Source: Phoenix dactylifera (Eukaryota; Streptophyta; Magnoliopsida; Arecales; Arecaceae). From it: DNA of 64,000 nucleotides. The translations under genes and the position numbers were made by a program. Positions 38,728 through 49,498 of this stretch are shown here, piece by piece (the first letter of the stretch is position 1; each line of letters begins with the position of its first letter). The notes under the pieces were generated by a model. That model saw only the letters and a list, made by a program, of their open reading frames with translations, did no database searches and was not told where the DNA came from. The stretch lies in assembly GCF_009389715.1 (NCBI RefSeq), contig NC_052400.1:18817674-18881673 (forward strand), read 5' to 3'.

Positions 38728-39622
38728 TAAGTCTACAAATGGGTCAGGTTGACTCGAGACCCAACCCGGCCCGACCCGCATAGATCCGATCCGACTCCAA
38801 ATTTTAGGACCCGCGGATCCGGATCGGATCCTAAAATTGGACCTGAATCATTTTCTGGATCGGATCTGGATTTGTCCGAACGGATCCGACCCGATTCGAA
38901 TGGACCCGAAAAGAAAAAGAGAGGGGAAAAAAGCAAAAGAGAGTTTTTTTTTTTTTGTGGGTCGTGGCACTATTGGTCCATCAGGATCCTCTCTCGGTCT
39001 ATTACACTGTTGATATCTCTGGTGTCTCGGTAGCTGGCTTTTCTTTTTTTTTTTTCCTTCGATTTTTTGGTTTCTGTTTTTTTTTAACTTTTACTGGGAG
39101 GAAGTGAGGGAACACCGAACTGAACATGGGTCATGTGCCGGTTTTCTGCAATGGAATTGGATTTTGGAAGAAGGCCAGGGATTTTTTTTGTCCTCGTCAG
39201 AGGGAGCTGGGAGACATCAAAGTTCCGTCCAATCAGTCATCTGGACAAAAAATAGTGTGATATGAAATTTGGCTTGTAGACCGACTTAGTTAGTAAGTTG
39301 GGGTCATCTGTTCTTACTGGAGATCAATTGCAAGTCTTTAGTCATGGGTCACCCAACACCTCATAATTATGATATGACCAAATTAGATTTGCCCAAATTC
39401 ATTCCTAAAAATATAAAAAAATTGGACCTGATTCGAACCCGAACCGGACCCGACTCGGATCCGGATCCAACTCGGACCCAACTCGGATCCGACCCAACCG
39501 ACCCGATCTTCAACCGGGTCGGATCTGGGTCCAAAATTAGAATCCGAACAAAAAACCGGGTCGGATCGGATCGGGGTCACCTAGGACCCGATCCGACCCG
39601 ACCCGACCCATTTGCATCCCTA
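38728..39622. mobile_element. hAT-type non-autonomous element, TAGGG(A/C)TGCAAATGGG family, 895 bp
   Basis: Perfect 8-bp duplications TTTCCGAG lie at 38720-38727 and 39623-39630. The right terminus, inverted, reads TAGGGATGCAAATGGGTCGG; the left reads TAAGTCTACAAATGGGTCAG. Both ends continue into GGATCCGG and GACCCGAC words; the middle (about 38940-39410) is unrelated AT-rich filler. ORFs on both strands are Arg/Pro/Asp repeats produced by these words. Confidence 0.9.
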
Positions 39623-39820
39623 TTTCCGAGCGCACATAATGTGAACTTGTCATTACTTGAGAGAAATGTTACTATTTTTTTATTAAAAACCACAGATGCC
39701 CCTTTTTAATGCATGGTAGCTCAAAATATGGTTTTATTACATCCAAAATTCTAATTTTTCATCTAATAATTTAATTTTTTTTCCAAATTAATCAATGTGG
39801 TTGTGTTTAAATATATTTAC

Positions 39821-40179
39821 TAGGGCTGCAAATGGGCGGGTTCGATTGGGTCCTGAGTGACCTCGATCCGACCCGGTTTCTTGTTCGGATCCTAATTTTG
39901 GATCCAGACTCGATTGTCGGATCGGATCGGGTCCATACCTACAAATTTTGATCTGTTGGGTTATTCGGGTCAGATCCATGCCTACAAATTTTGACCATGA
40001 TTAGATCTCAAGAAAAATGTACAAACTAGGTTAACAAAAAAAAAAAGATCGGATCGGGTCGGGTCCGGGTCAAGATTGGGTGGACCCGGCCCGATTCGAA
40101 AAATAGAACGGGTCCAAATTTAGGACCCAACCTGGCCCCGCGGGTCCTAAAATTTGAACCCGACCCATTTGCAGTCCTA
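39821..40179. mobile_element. hAT-type MITE, same TAGGG family, 359 bp
   Basis: Perfect 8-bp duplications ATATTTAC lie at 39813-39820 and 40180-40187. The terminal inverted repeats are TAGGGCTGCAAATGGG and TAGGACTGCAAATGGG, 15/16 identical. The interior has GGGTCGG and GATCGG words. It lies only 190 bp from the 895-bp relative. Confidence 0.93.
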
Positions 40180-40187
40180 ATATTTAC

Positions 40188-41149
40188 CTAACAAGAAATT
40201 GAAAATACTAAAATCTATTTATAATAAGAAAAATATTTTTATTATATATAATTTAATTAAAAAATATTTATTAATTTATATAAATATATTTTAGTATTCG
40301 GAAAGGCCCATATCAATAGTCTTCATGTAAGTGAGCTATAAATGACTAGCAAATAGACTGAATAAAAAAGCATCACTATTTGAACTTTTTATTCAAAGGT
40401 ATTCTTGAAAATTCGACCATATTTCTATATATAATTGCCTCAAACTAAATATAGTAATCTTTTTTTTGCTGCCTATTTTAGATTAACTTATCCACCAACG
40501 AAATATGATAAAATTTATTTTCTTCCGCAATCATTTCTAGATAAAAAATTTTTAGAAATTGTCAAATCATCTCGTAAACTTACACAGCCTAACCAAATGA
40601 ACCCTTTGAGTTTTTGGTTATAGGGTTGGAAATATAGTTAGAAAACATAGTTATTCCAAAAGCATACAACAAGATCACCATCTTTATGAATTAATATTCT
40701 CTTTTTTGCCAAATGTTAGGCATCCTGGTAAGACTTTGAATTATCGGAACCATAATTAGGTAATAATTTTTTTATCACATATTTATTAAAGTATAAATAT
40801 GTAAGACTTTTATTTGCTAAAAATAATGTAGTAATATTATTAAATATTTTCTTAGCTAAATAAAATTATTAATTCTTATTAAAAATATAAATATAATTAG
40901 GATATATATGCCATCCCCCTTATGGAGCATGTACATAAAAAAATTTTATATTACTATCAATTATATTTTCATAGCTTAAATGATACTATTTACTATTTAT
41001 CACTGAAAATACCAATATAATATGTACTGACTGAATAGAATAAAATTATTTTATTAATAGTTGTATTCACAATGTCTAGGTAATTATATATTATTTTCTT
41101 TCTTTTTTTGATGAAATATGTAAAAGATGACCATGATTTATTAAAATAA
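40188..41149. other. AT-rich intergenic stretch
   Basis: Strongly AT-rich with no gene and no definable repeat ends. Confidence 0.6.
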
Positions 41150-42215
41150 AAGATGATAAAGGAGCAAAGAGTCATAGCATCCTTCATAGTTGGTGGCTTT
41201 GCCCATACCAACTCTAGCAATCAAACTCCTTTTCTCGCTCGCGGCGTCCAAGCTGTCTTCCAAGCCGCTGCAATCGTGTACTTTGCCTATGGTGGATTTG
41301 ATAACAACACCACCATGACTGAAGAAATGAAGAATCCTTCGAGGGACATACCACCAGCCCTTCTAGGGTTTATGCCAATCATCGCAGCGATATGCTGCCT
41401 GATGGCCCTCCCGCTGGGCATGATGCAGAAGTATACTGGGATCGATCGAAATGCAGCGCACCCCCTGGCATTTAAGAGTGGTGGGTGGACGTGAGCGCCG
41501 CTCGGTGTTCTCGAGGGAAAACTAATCCATGCCACTGTTTTCATTGCTTTCTCTACATTGCCCTTTTCTCGAGCTTGGATTGTTAGCACGTCTCCTGATT
41601 CTAGGAGACTAGATGTGGCCCACTTGATCAAGTTCATCCATATCAAGATAAACACAAGCTCGTTTAAATGACGACTTAATCCAATCTGATTAGAGGTTAT
41701 TCAAAGTTTATCTTATCAGATGGTTTCCGTGATGAATGAAAACTAATTAGAGATAAACTTTAAAGATAAGAATTCGAGTCCCTAACCTAGCAGTATAAAT
41801 AAGGTTGTGGATCCATCAACTAAGGCATTCAAGTCCTGCATAGGTTAGAAGCTCTGGATCTCTTCCTCTTCTCTCTCGTATGGATGCTTAATCAACGATA
41901 GCCGGAGGTTAATAAAAATATTTATATTTCTTTATTATTCTGCTAAGCATAATTTCCAACATTATGGTATCAGATCCTACCTCTGTTTTCATTGCTTTCT
42001 CGGCATTGCCCTCTTCTCGAGCCTGGATGTTGCGCGCACGCTCTTCTTCTTTATGACGACGGTGGCTGCACTGCTTGCAAGAAGATGGTTCATGAGAAGC
42101 TGTCGAGTTTTCTACCGTTGACAATTGCTTTTTATCCCCTGTGGATAGTGGACACACTGGGGATACAATTGTTGGTGCCTCAATGCCATGGCTGCCGTCA
42201 TTATCACATGATGAT
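41150..42215 (+). pseudogene. Truncated cationic amino acid transporter copy
   Basis: It starts mid-protein. An open stretch to about 41493 matches the intact transporter 3 kb downstream: GFAHTNSSNQTPF against GFAHAAVSNLTPF, FDNNTTMTEEMKNPSRDIP against FDMIATLAEETKNPARDIP, and MMQKYTGIDRNAA against MMQRYDQLDPNAA. Later pieces at 41978-42080 match the FSSLDVL...ALLVRRYY part, and about 42170-42210 match the VPWLPSL part. The N-terminal third is missing, frames shift, and a copia LTR sits inside. It may be a local duplicate or a remnant of a family member closer to CAT5/8. Confidence 0.85.
41614..41961 (+). mobile_element. Copia-type LTR with adjoining primer binding site
   Basis: It begins TGTGGCCCACTTG and ends TTTCCAACA; a primer binding site TGGTATCAGA starts at 41965. 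Nothing further of the element follows, so only the 5' LTR and binding site remain. It lies inside the broken transporter copy, between two copies of one transporter segment (about 41530-41580 and 41980-42030). Confidence 0.7.
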
Positions 42216-42849
42216 TAATATTACGGCAATTAGTCGCAAGCATATGTCCTACATTATAAGCATAATGAAAAAAATGCATGTATAATTCAAGTACTCAACT
42301 ATGATTCACGTGGAATCCTAAATATCAACCAGGGCCAGATGAAGGCAGAAGGCCTCAACACATGATTACTGGTTCCAGCTAAGAGCTAATGATAAAGAAC
42401 AATTCTGATTTCGATACCCAGGTAAGTTTACCCAGCTCTCTCTCCTAAACTCCACCTATTCTGGGTATTCATATAACTTGTAGAATTTATCTGATTGAGC
42501 TGGTCCATTGGTTTTAGTCTGCATAGGCCTGTTGATGGGTTGGATTGGGACCTGGCTTGACCCGAAACAAGACCGACCTAATTCGAACCCGAGAACCCAA
42601 CATGAACTCAGGAAGAGATTGGACATCTCGACCTTGGTTGGAACTTATGATATGTACCAAAAAATTTTCTAGAACAACCCCGTCCGCAAGAAGCATCCTA
42701 AGAATTAGATCACCCGCACAAAGCCAACCCCGCTGCCGAAAACATGAAAGACGCTGACGAAGCGATGACGGTGGTGGAGACTGATCGAGATAAGGGGAAG
42801 AGGGGAGTTTGGGATGACGATCCGGTCTGGAAATGGGGCAATCTGGATT
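42216..42849. other. Spacer with a hAT-like half relic
   Basis: At about 42526-42600 TAGGCCTGTTGATGGGTTGG and GACCCGA words look like one end of a decayed TAGGG-type element. The partner end and a duplication were not found. Confidence 0.4.
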
Positions 42850-43716
42850 TCTCGGCTTTTGTTGTGAAGGATGGTAGTGAAAGGGCTCCACGGAGGAGCA
42901 TGCTTTTTGTTTAGAGATTATCAGGGCAGGCTGATTGTGGCAGGAGGCCGATGCACCCCTAGTTCGACCACTATTGAGGCGGAGTTGCAGGTAGTCTGGG
43001 AGGACGTCTCCTATGCGAGAAGGGTATTTGATGCAGATGGGATTTATCTGGAGGGCGACTTCTCTACGGGGATTGACTGGATATGAAAAGTGGATAGATT
43101 TGGGGATGGTCATCTATTGATTCGGAAGATCCGCATATTGGTTAGGAAGATAGATTCCTTTTCTGCAGCATATGTATATCGGGAGGCAAACAGAGCGGCC
43201 GATTGGGTTGCCTCTTTTGTTGCTCGGCATTCTGGAGAGATTATTTGAACTAGAGCAGAGCTGATCACGGGCCTTCTGGCCCGCCCAGCCCGGCCCGAAA
43301 TTTTTCGGGCTTGGACATTAAAAAAAAGGCTCATGAGTGGGGCCTGGGCAAGAAAAGTGGCCCGACCAAAAAAATCGGGTCGGGCCTGGTCGGGCCAATC
43401 TGGCCCATTTCAGATTCCAAACAAAGAAAAAATCGGGCCTGTCGGGTCGGGCCTATCGGGTCGAGCCGGGCTAGACGGACCTAAAACTAGATTTATAAAG
43501 TCGGGTCGGACCTGAACAAAAATTTAAGTCCTATAGTCGGGCCGGGCCGGGCCTAATTTCTGCTGTAGAGCCCGACCCGATCCGGATTTTGATCAGTTCT
43601 AGACTAGAGATACTGATGTCCCTGATGCTCTATTTTATTTTCTTTTTGCTGATGTAGCTGGCTGTATTTAGTTAAGAGCAATATGAAACACCATTTTTTA
43701 CATTGAAAAAAAAAAA
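42850..43716 (+). pseudogene. LINE tail: RNase H-like domain and poly(A), split by a hAT element
   Basis: The frame reads HGGACFLFRDYQGRLIVAGG, TTIEAELQVVWEDVSYARR and YLEGDFSTGIDWI, then AAYVYREANRAADWVASFV. This is the RNase H-like fold that ends many plant LINE polyproteins. The text resumes after the inserted element with DVPDALFYFLFADVAG and ends at a 12-A tail near 43706-43717. Stops interrupt it, so it is dead. Confidence 0.8.
43256..43601. mobile_element. hAT-type MITE, (C/T)AGARCTGATCA family, 346 bp
   Basis: The flanks AACTAGAG (43248-43255) and GACTAGAG (43602-43609) match at 7/8. The termini are CAGAGCTGATCA and, inverted, TAGAACTGATCA. The interior is full of GGGCCTGG and CGGGTCGGGC words. 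It is inserted in the LINE RNase H tail, a nested insertion. Confidence 0.87.
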
Positions 43717-43717
43717 A

Positions 43718-44285
43718 CAACGCTCCACGAAGGTGGCCGGGCGAAGGGCTTTGGTGACTTTCCATTCGTTTTTTGTACTATTTTATTTGATGGAACGTGA
43801 TTGGAGGTCCACTGCTGAGCTGGTGGATTGGGTTTACCTTATACCCTCTCCTGCCCGATGCTGGACCATTCAGCTCAGTGTATCGGAATTTTGGAACCTG
43901 GCCCGGCATTCAGTAGACGTACAGTCAAAAAAAGTAAACGTCCAAGTACAGCTCATTTTTTTGGGGTAAAAAGTACAGCTCTTTTTTTTTTTTTTTGGGT
44001 AAAAAGCACAGCTCATTCCTGCCTGGTGTTTCTCAAGATTCTAAATTTGCTTTCCCTGAAAATCCTCCATCCTGATCTCCAAGGAAAAAAATATTTCCAA
44101 AATTTCTAAAAATGGTATCCAAGTTCGAAAAGTAGAGTTCTCACTGTTTCGACCTTTCCCATTAAAAAAAAAAAACCACGAAAAACATGGTTTCATCGAA
44201 ATTTATTTAACCCACAAACCAGCGAAGGAGTGCTCCTAGAAAATCAAAATAAAAACAAAAATAAATATAAACAACGAGAGGATAT
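43718..44285. other. Transporter upstream region
   Basis: It has several A- and T-runs and a weak TATA-like TTTATTTAAC at about 44205, roughly 80 bp before the ATG. No other gene is seen. Confidence 0.4.
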
Positions 44286-46070
44286 ATGGCTGCTGCGACC
44301 GATGGAGGAGGCGGCGATGGCGACGGCCGCCGGAGCTACTGGCGGTGGAGCAAGGCGGACTTCTTCCCTGAGCCGTCGTTCCGGAGCTGGTCGGCGTACC
44401 GCTCGGCCCTCTCCGCCACCGGCCCCCGCCTCCGCGACCGCCTCCTCCACCGCTCCGACTCCGCCGCGGAGCTCCGCGCCCTCCCCCGCCAGAGCGAGCA
44501 CGGCCTCCGCCGCTGCCTCAACTGGTGGGACCTCGTCTGGCTGGGCTTTGGCTCCGTCGTCGGCACAGGCATCTTTGTCCTCACCGGCCAGGAGGCCCGC
44601 TTCAACTCCGGCCCCGCCATCCCCCTCGCCTACGCCGCCGCCGGCCTCTCCGCCCTCCTCTCCGTCTTCTGCTACGCCGAGTTCGCCGTCGAGATCCCCT
44701 CCGCTGGCGGCTCCTTCTCCTACCTACGCGTGGAGCTCGGCGACTTCGTCGCCTTCCTCGCCGCCGGCAACATCCTCCTCGAGGCCCTTGTCGGCGCCGC
44801 CGGCCTCGGCCGCTCCTGGACCTCCTACTTTGCTACCCTCCTCGACCGCGATCCCGACTCCCTCCGCATCCACGCCCCCGCCCTCGCCGACGGCTTCAAC
44901 CTCCTCGACCCCATCGCGGTCGTCGTCCTCCTCACGTGTTCGACCATCACCATCTTCGGCACTCGCCACACTTCGACACTCAATTGGCTCACCTCCCTCC
45001 TCAGCGTCGCCGTCATAGCATTCATCATCGCCGCCGGCTTCGCCCACGCCGCCGTCTCCAATTTGACCCCTTTCTTCCCCTACGGCGCCCGCGGGGTGTT
45101 CCAGGCCGCCGCCGTCGTCTACTGGGCCTACACGGGCTTTGACATGATTGCCACCTTGGCCGAGGAGACCAAGAATCCGGCCAGGGACATTCCTCTCGGC
45201 CTCGTCGGCTCCATGTCGGCCATCACCGTAGTGTACTGCGTCATGGCGCTTGTGCTCGTCATGATGCAGCGCTACGACCAATTGGATCCCAACGCCGCCT
45301 ACTCGGTGGCGTTCGCGAGCGTCGGGATGAAGTGGGCCAAGTACTTGGTGGCGCTCGGTGCGCTGAAGGGGATGACCACGGGGCTGCTGGTCGGAGCGTT
45401 GGGCCAGGGCCGGTACACCACGCAAATTGCCCGGGCGCACATGATCCCCCCCTACTTCGCACTCGTTCATCCAAAGACCGGGACACCGATTTATGCCACG
45501 CTCTTGGTGAGCATCTCCAGTGCCTGCATCGCCTTCTTCTCGAGTCTGGATGTTCTAGCTAGCGTCTCCTCCATTAGCACCCTCTTCATCTTCATGCTCG
45601 TGGCCATCGCGCTGCTGGTCAGAAGATACTATTCCAGGGATATCACTCAGAGGAGCAATCAGTTTAAGTTGGTGGCCTTCCTAGTATTGATCGTTGGATC
45701 CTCCATTGGCATATCAGCTTGCTGGAATTCAGCTTCGGATGGATGGATTGGGTTTGCACTGACGGTGCCGCTCTGGTTTCTGAGCACGTTGGGGCTGACA
45801 GTGTTTGTTCCCCAGCAGCGGGCGCCGAAGGTCTGGGGGGTTCCTCTTGTTCCATGGCTGCCGTCGCTCTCCATTGCAACGAATCTTTTTCTGATGGGAT
45901 CACTCGGTTACCAGGCCTTTGTGAGATTCGGAATATGCACCTTGGTGATGCTAATTTATTATGTGCTCTTCGGTGTTCATGCAACCTATGACACGGACCA
46001 GGAACAGAACGATTTCGAGACCGCCAAGGTTGGGACAGGCATCAGCGGCGGAAGTGTGGGGCAAAGATGA
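44286..46070 (+). CDS. CAT: Cationic amino acid transporter, CAT5/CAT8-like, intronless
   Basis: A 594-residue APC-superfamily transporter for basic amino acids, with about 14 membrane spans expected. The N-terminal ~78 residues are cytoplasmic. The GTGIFVLTG motif of transport span 1 is at residues 93-101. CYAEFAVEIPSAGGSFSYLR, WTSYFATLL, AEETKNPARDIP, KYLVALGALKGMTT and VWGVPLVPWLPS follow in family order and at normal spacing. FNLLDPIAVVV, SNLTPF, PNAAYSVAF and LDVLASVSSISTLFIF resemble Arabidopsis CAT5/CAT8 more than CAT1. Length is normal (family about 570-635) with no break. GC is very high in the first 900 bases and falls later, as in many monocot genes. The single exon fits this subclass. 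The membrane (plasma membrane or tonoplast) cannot be decided here. Confidence 0.95.
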   Translation: MAAATDGGGGDGDGRRSYWRWSKADFFPEPSFRSWSAYRSALSATGPRLRDRLLHRSDSAAELRALPRQSEHGLRRCLNWWDLVWLGFGSVVGTGIFVLTGQEARFNSGPAIPLAYAAAGLSALLSVFCYAEFAVEIPSAGGSFSYLRVELGDFVAFLAAGNILLEALVGAAGLGRSWTSYFATLLDRDPDSLRIHAPALADGFNLLDPIAVVVLLTCSTITIFGTRHTSTLNWLTSLLSVAVIAFIIAAGFAHAAVSNLTPFFPYGARGVFQAAAVVYWAYTGFDMIATLAEETKNPARDIPLGLVGSMSAITVVYCVMALVLVMMQRYDQLDPNAAYSVAFASVGMKWAKYLVALGALKGMTTGLLVGALGQGRYTTQIARAHMIPPYFALVHPKTGTPIYATLLVSISSACIAFFSSLDVLASVSSISTLFIFMLVAIALLVRRYYSRDITQRSNQFKLVAFLVLIVGSSIGISACWNSASDGWIGFALTVPLWFLSTLGLTVFVPQQRAPKVWGVPLVPWLPSLSIATNLFLMGSLGYQAFVRFGICTLVMLIYYVLFGVHATYDTDQEQNDFETAKVGTGISGGSVGQR

Positions 46071-47800
46071 CAGATTTTGGGTGATCTAGTCTTGCTTCAT
46101 CATATTTCGGTAAGTGTTCTATCTTGTTTGGTATAGGAAATGGAGAGAAATGAACCTGGATATTGTTAGGATTTTTAGCATGTTACAGTGATCTGTTTTA
46201 CCAAGTGAACATTGTTCTTCAGAATTATTACATAGATTTATGGAACCTAATGCCATTCAGTATGTCATTGCTACATTATGGTACATCTTTATTAAATTCT
46301 ACAGTCCATGCACAAGATCAAATGAAGGAATGAAAAAGAATTCGTCATGCCAGTATAATAAACATGAAAGTGCAATGAAAATAGGCAAATATCTGACACT
46401 GGATATGTCAATAGTAATAACGGTAATCAGTAACTAGTTTTCTAACAACTCTTCTTGTAACAGTGCTACAATGTTCCCTTAGTCCACATAGATCATAGGC
46501 CAGGTCTGCTCTACTACCATTTGTAATAATTCAGGACCTCACCAAAAAGGCTAACCATATGATATTATTTGGATTTTTTGATCATGTGTAAGTACTTAAG
46601 ATCTAACCGGTGAATAACCGATATGGGACTAAATACACGCCCGCATGATCCCCATACTTCTATAGCTTTTGGATTGATCAATGTGATTGAAATGCATATC
46701 ACGAAGGGCTGAAGGGGCTAAAAGGTTGCAACAAACACAACAATTTAGCCTTTAGGAAGAAATACTGCTCCTTCAAATATGGTCCCTATCAAAAATCAAA
46801 AAAATGGTCCTTATGGTACCTAAGCTTTAACAATTAAAAAATAATGGCCAACATTCTATATTGTCCGAATTATTTTAGCTGTGAGTATACTCCTATAATT
46901 GTGCTAATAATGTTAATATTGTTAATTTCGCACTCTGGTTTTGTTCTGCAGTAACCTCTCCACAGAAATTTCTTTACGTCCATAACATGGTACAAGAATG
47001 TTCCATGTTTCTCCCACAAACCAGTTGTGTTAGAGCATGATGAGCCTAGTCACCAATCATTTCTTATCCTGCCTGCAAGATATATTAGCGGCGTGAAGTC
47101 CAAATACCATGCATTTTTCCTATGGAGCAATATTTTAATTGGCACAAATTCAACACAAGTTCCGCAAATAAGCTTCTAATGGATTTTTTTTCCTTGCAAG
47201 TAATCAAGAACAAGCTTTTACATCGAAGTCTGAAGATTTCATAAATTAGAAATGTAAAAGAGTCCCGAACATTTTGCGCTCAGAGAAACCATGTTCTATT
47301 TAGAAATATTCACTTTCACTATTCAGACAATTCAGATTACTTTTCATCCATTATCATATCAGCTACAGCCATGGGCAAAACTCTTTAGGAACCCCGTAAT
47401 GGTAGAAATCACATCTGAAGATGGAAGCCGAACAGGATGTTTTTCAACTGAACTCTAAACGAGTTCAGGCACTGAGTTGCTGTTATATCCAAGAAAATGT
47501 TGGTGCCATACAAGTATCTCCATATTCACAGAACTGAGTTGCAGTATGGAAGCGAGGGAATCTCAATACCATCAGGCACTTACTCATGTAAGCCTCTGTG
47601 TATTCCAACCAAATTGCATAGACTTGAACTCGTATTACTGAGTCTTCATGGGAAACTAAAATTTACTTGTAATCTCATCTATTTAATGGCTAGTTAAATT
47701 CAAAGACCTCATCCTTTCTAGATCTTGCTAGGAGTCCTTCGAGAAAGTAAAACATAATCTAATTCTAGAGCAGCTGGACCCCTTAAACCAAGTTTAACCC
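46071..47800. other. Intergenic with a dispersed repeat fragment
   Basis: The first few hundred bases are presumably transporter 3' UTR. At about 46500-46650 a block with AAAAAGGCTA, TATTATTTGGATTTTTTGAT and CCGATATGGGAC matches the motif at 32174 and 32338. No gene is seen. Confidence 0.5.
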
Positions 47801-47809
47801 CTTGTACTA

Positions 47810-49130
47810 ATGCGGCAATCTGGTTTCGAACCTGATGAGATCTCTTAAATCAGCCTGTTATGCTGCTTGTGCCAAGTAGGTTGACATCGTAGCTGCTCGT
47901 GAGATGTTTGATAAGATAGCAAGCCAAATATGACTTCGTAGAATGGTAGAATCTCTGGGTATTGCCACGAGGAAAGCTACCAAAAAGCAATCGGATGGTT
48001 TGGAAACATGCAGTCTCATAATATGTTCAGGAACAGGGCTTCTGGACCTTGGAATGCAGGTCCATATATGCTTCATGCCAAGATTGTTGCTTCATCTGGT
48101 GGGCTAGGGGACATGTACTCAAAGTGTGGTCCTATAAGATAGGCATTTACAGGGAAAGAGAAAAAAAAAAAGAGAAAAAAATAATTTTATTTCTCTATTC
48201 CATCATATTCAGTATGTCTCAGAGATTATATATACTCGTATATAGACTCCATATGAAAAAAATAATGTAGCCTGATATAAGATCACTAATAATAAAAAAT
48301 ATTACTTTCTTGTGTGACTTTTAAAATCATTCTAATAAGATCATACTAATAAAAAAAAATAATATAGGTTGATATAGAATCATGCTAATAAAGAAAAATA
48401 TTATGAGCGATGCAAATTGTTACGTGATTTCTAAAATTATACTAACAGCAGATTTGAGACCGCATTTAATTCAATGATCTGACTTTGCTCCCCACTAACA
48501 TGGAAGCTTTTACTTTCTTTAAGCAGAAGCAAGAAAACGGCATGTAGCCCACCAAATTTTCCAATGTGAGTGTGATAACTTCATGTCCTAGCTAGATTAT
48601 CTTCATTGCCTCGTGGAAGACAAATCCACGCCCTGTTGGTGAAAGATGGATACGAAAAATAATATTTGTATGGGAAGTGCTTTAATAGATATGTATGCCA
48701 AATGTGGAGCTGGCGATGATGCATGCCAATTTTTTGATCGCATGCCGACGAATAACATTTTTTTGTTTTCGTGGAATGAATGATTCATGGTATGCTTAGA
48801 ATGTTTCTCGCAAGAAAGATGTCGAACTCTTTAAATGCATTCCAAGTGATGAAGAGAAGCCGAAAAGCGTGACCTTCGTTGCTGTTCTTACAGCATGCAG
48901 CCATTAGGAATGGTTGATGAATGTACCAAACACTTGGATTTCATGGAAAAGAAGCATGCGATCAAGCCATTGGCTGATTAGTATACCTGCATAATTGATA
49001 GCAAAGGATCATTCTTTTGTCCAATGTACAGGCTAGACTAGGCTGATGGGATCTTTTATGGTTGATTATCCAAGAAGAATGAAGTCTGTGCTGCTTGATG
49101 AGGAATTTGAGTTTCCTTTATTATGGATTA
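47810..49130 (+). pseudogene. Pentatricopeptide repeat (PPR) gene, dead
   Basis: Shifting frames read PPR-style text: EMFDKIAS, ISGYCHEESYQKAIGWF, GLLDLGMQVH, DMYSKCGPIR, then after an insertion AFNSMI, EAFTFFKQKQENGM, GRQIHALLVKDGY, ICMGSALIDMYAKCG, ACQFFDRMP, SVTFVAVLTACSH and GMVDE. The order fits a PLS-class organelle RNA-binding protein. Several stops, frameshifts and a ~310-bp LTR insertion disable it. Confidence 0.87.
48150..48461 (-). mobile_element. LTR, inverted copy, inside the PPR pseudogene
   Basis: From about 48151 to 48447 it is the reverse complement of the LTR at 49151-49493, ending ACTAACA (the inverse of TGTTAGT) and lacking roughly the last 30 bases of the other end. GCATTTA occurs at 48143-48149 and again at 48462-48468. 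Removing the block rejoins the PPR frame as IR-stop-AFNSMI. Confidence 0.75.
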
Positions 49131-49150
49131 GTGATGGCTCATAAACTAAT

Positions 49151-49493
49151 TGTTAGCATAATTTTAGGAATTACGTAATAACTGCATCGCCTATAATATA
49201 TTTTTTTATTAGCATGATTTTGTGTCAACCTATATTATTTTTCTTTATTAGCATGATCTTGTTAGAGTGATTTTAGGGATTACAATATAACTTGTATCAG
49301 TCAGTAATATCTTCCATTATTAATGTGATCCTATATTAGCCTATACATTTTTTTGTATGGAGTCTATATACAAGTATATGTAACCCCTAAAAATATACCG
49401 AATATAATAAAATTGAGAAATAAAATTATATTTATCTTTCTCTTTTTCTATTATTTTTCTATTCTTCTACGGATATTTTAACACTGATGATAT
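49151..49493 (+). mobile_element. Solo LTR, 343 bp
   Basis: It begins TGTTAGCATAATTTTAGG and ends GGATATTTTAACA, a TG...CA unit with TGTTA/TAACA ends. The 5-bp flanks are CTAAT (49146-49150) and CTGAT (49494-49498), matching 4/5. No internal region is present. Confidence 0.77.
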
Positions 49494-49498
49494 TTTTG

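Noticed and set aside
38728..40179. Arg/Pro/Asp-repeat proteins on both strands
   Set aside because: Products of the GGATCCGG/GACCCGA words of the hAT elements.
44230..45018. 262-codon Ser/Pro/Ala-rich ORF and antisense ORFs over the transporter
   Set aside because: Shadow frames of the GC-rich transporter CDS; low-complexity and without domains.
48150..49493. A TIR transposon that captured a PPR gene piece
   Set aside because: The arms have LTR-type TGTTA/TAACA ends and separate flanking duplications, and removing the left arm rejoins the PPR reading, so two independent LTR insertions fit better.
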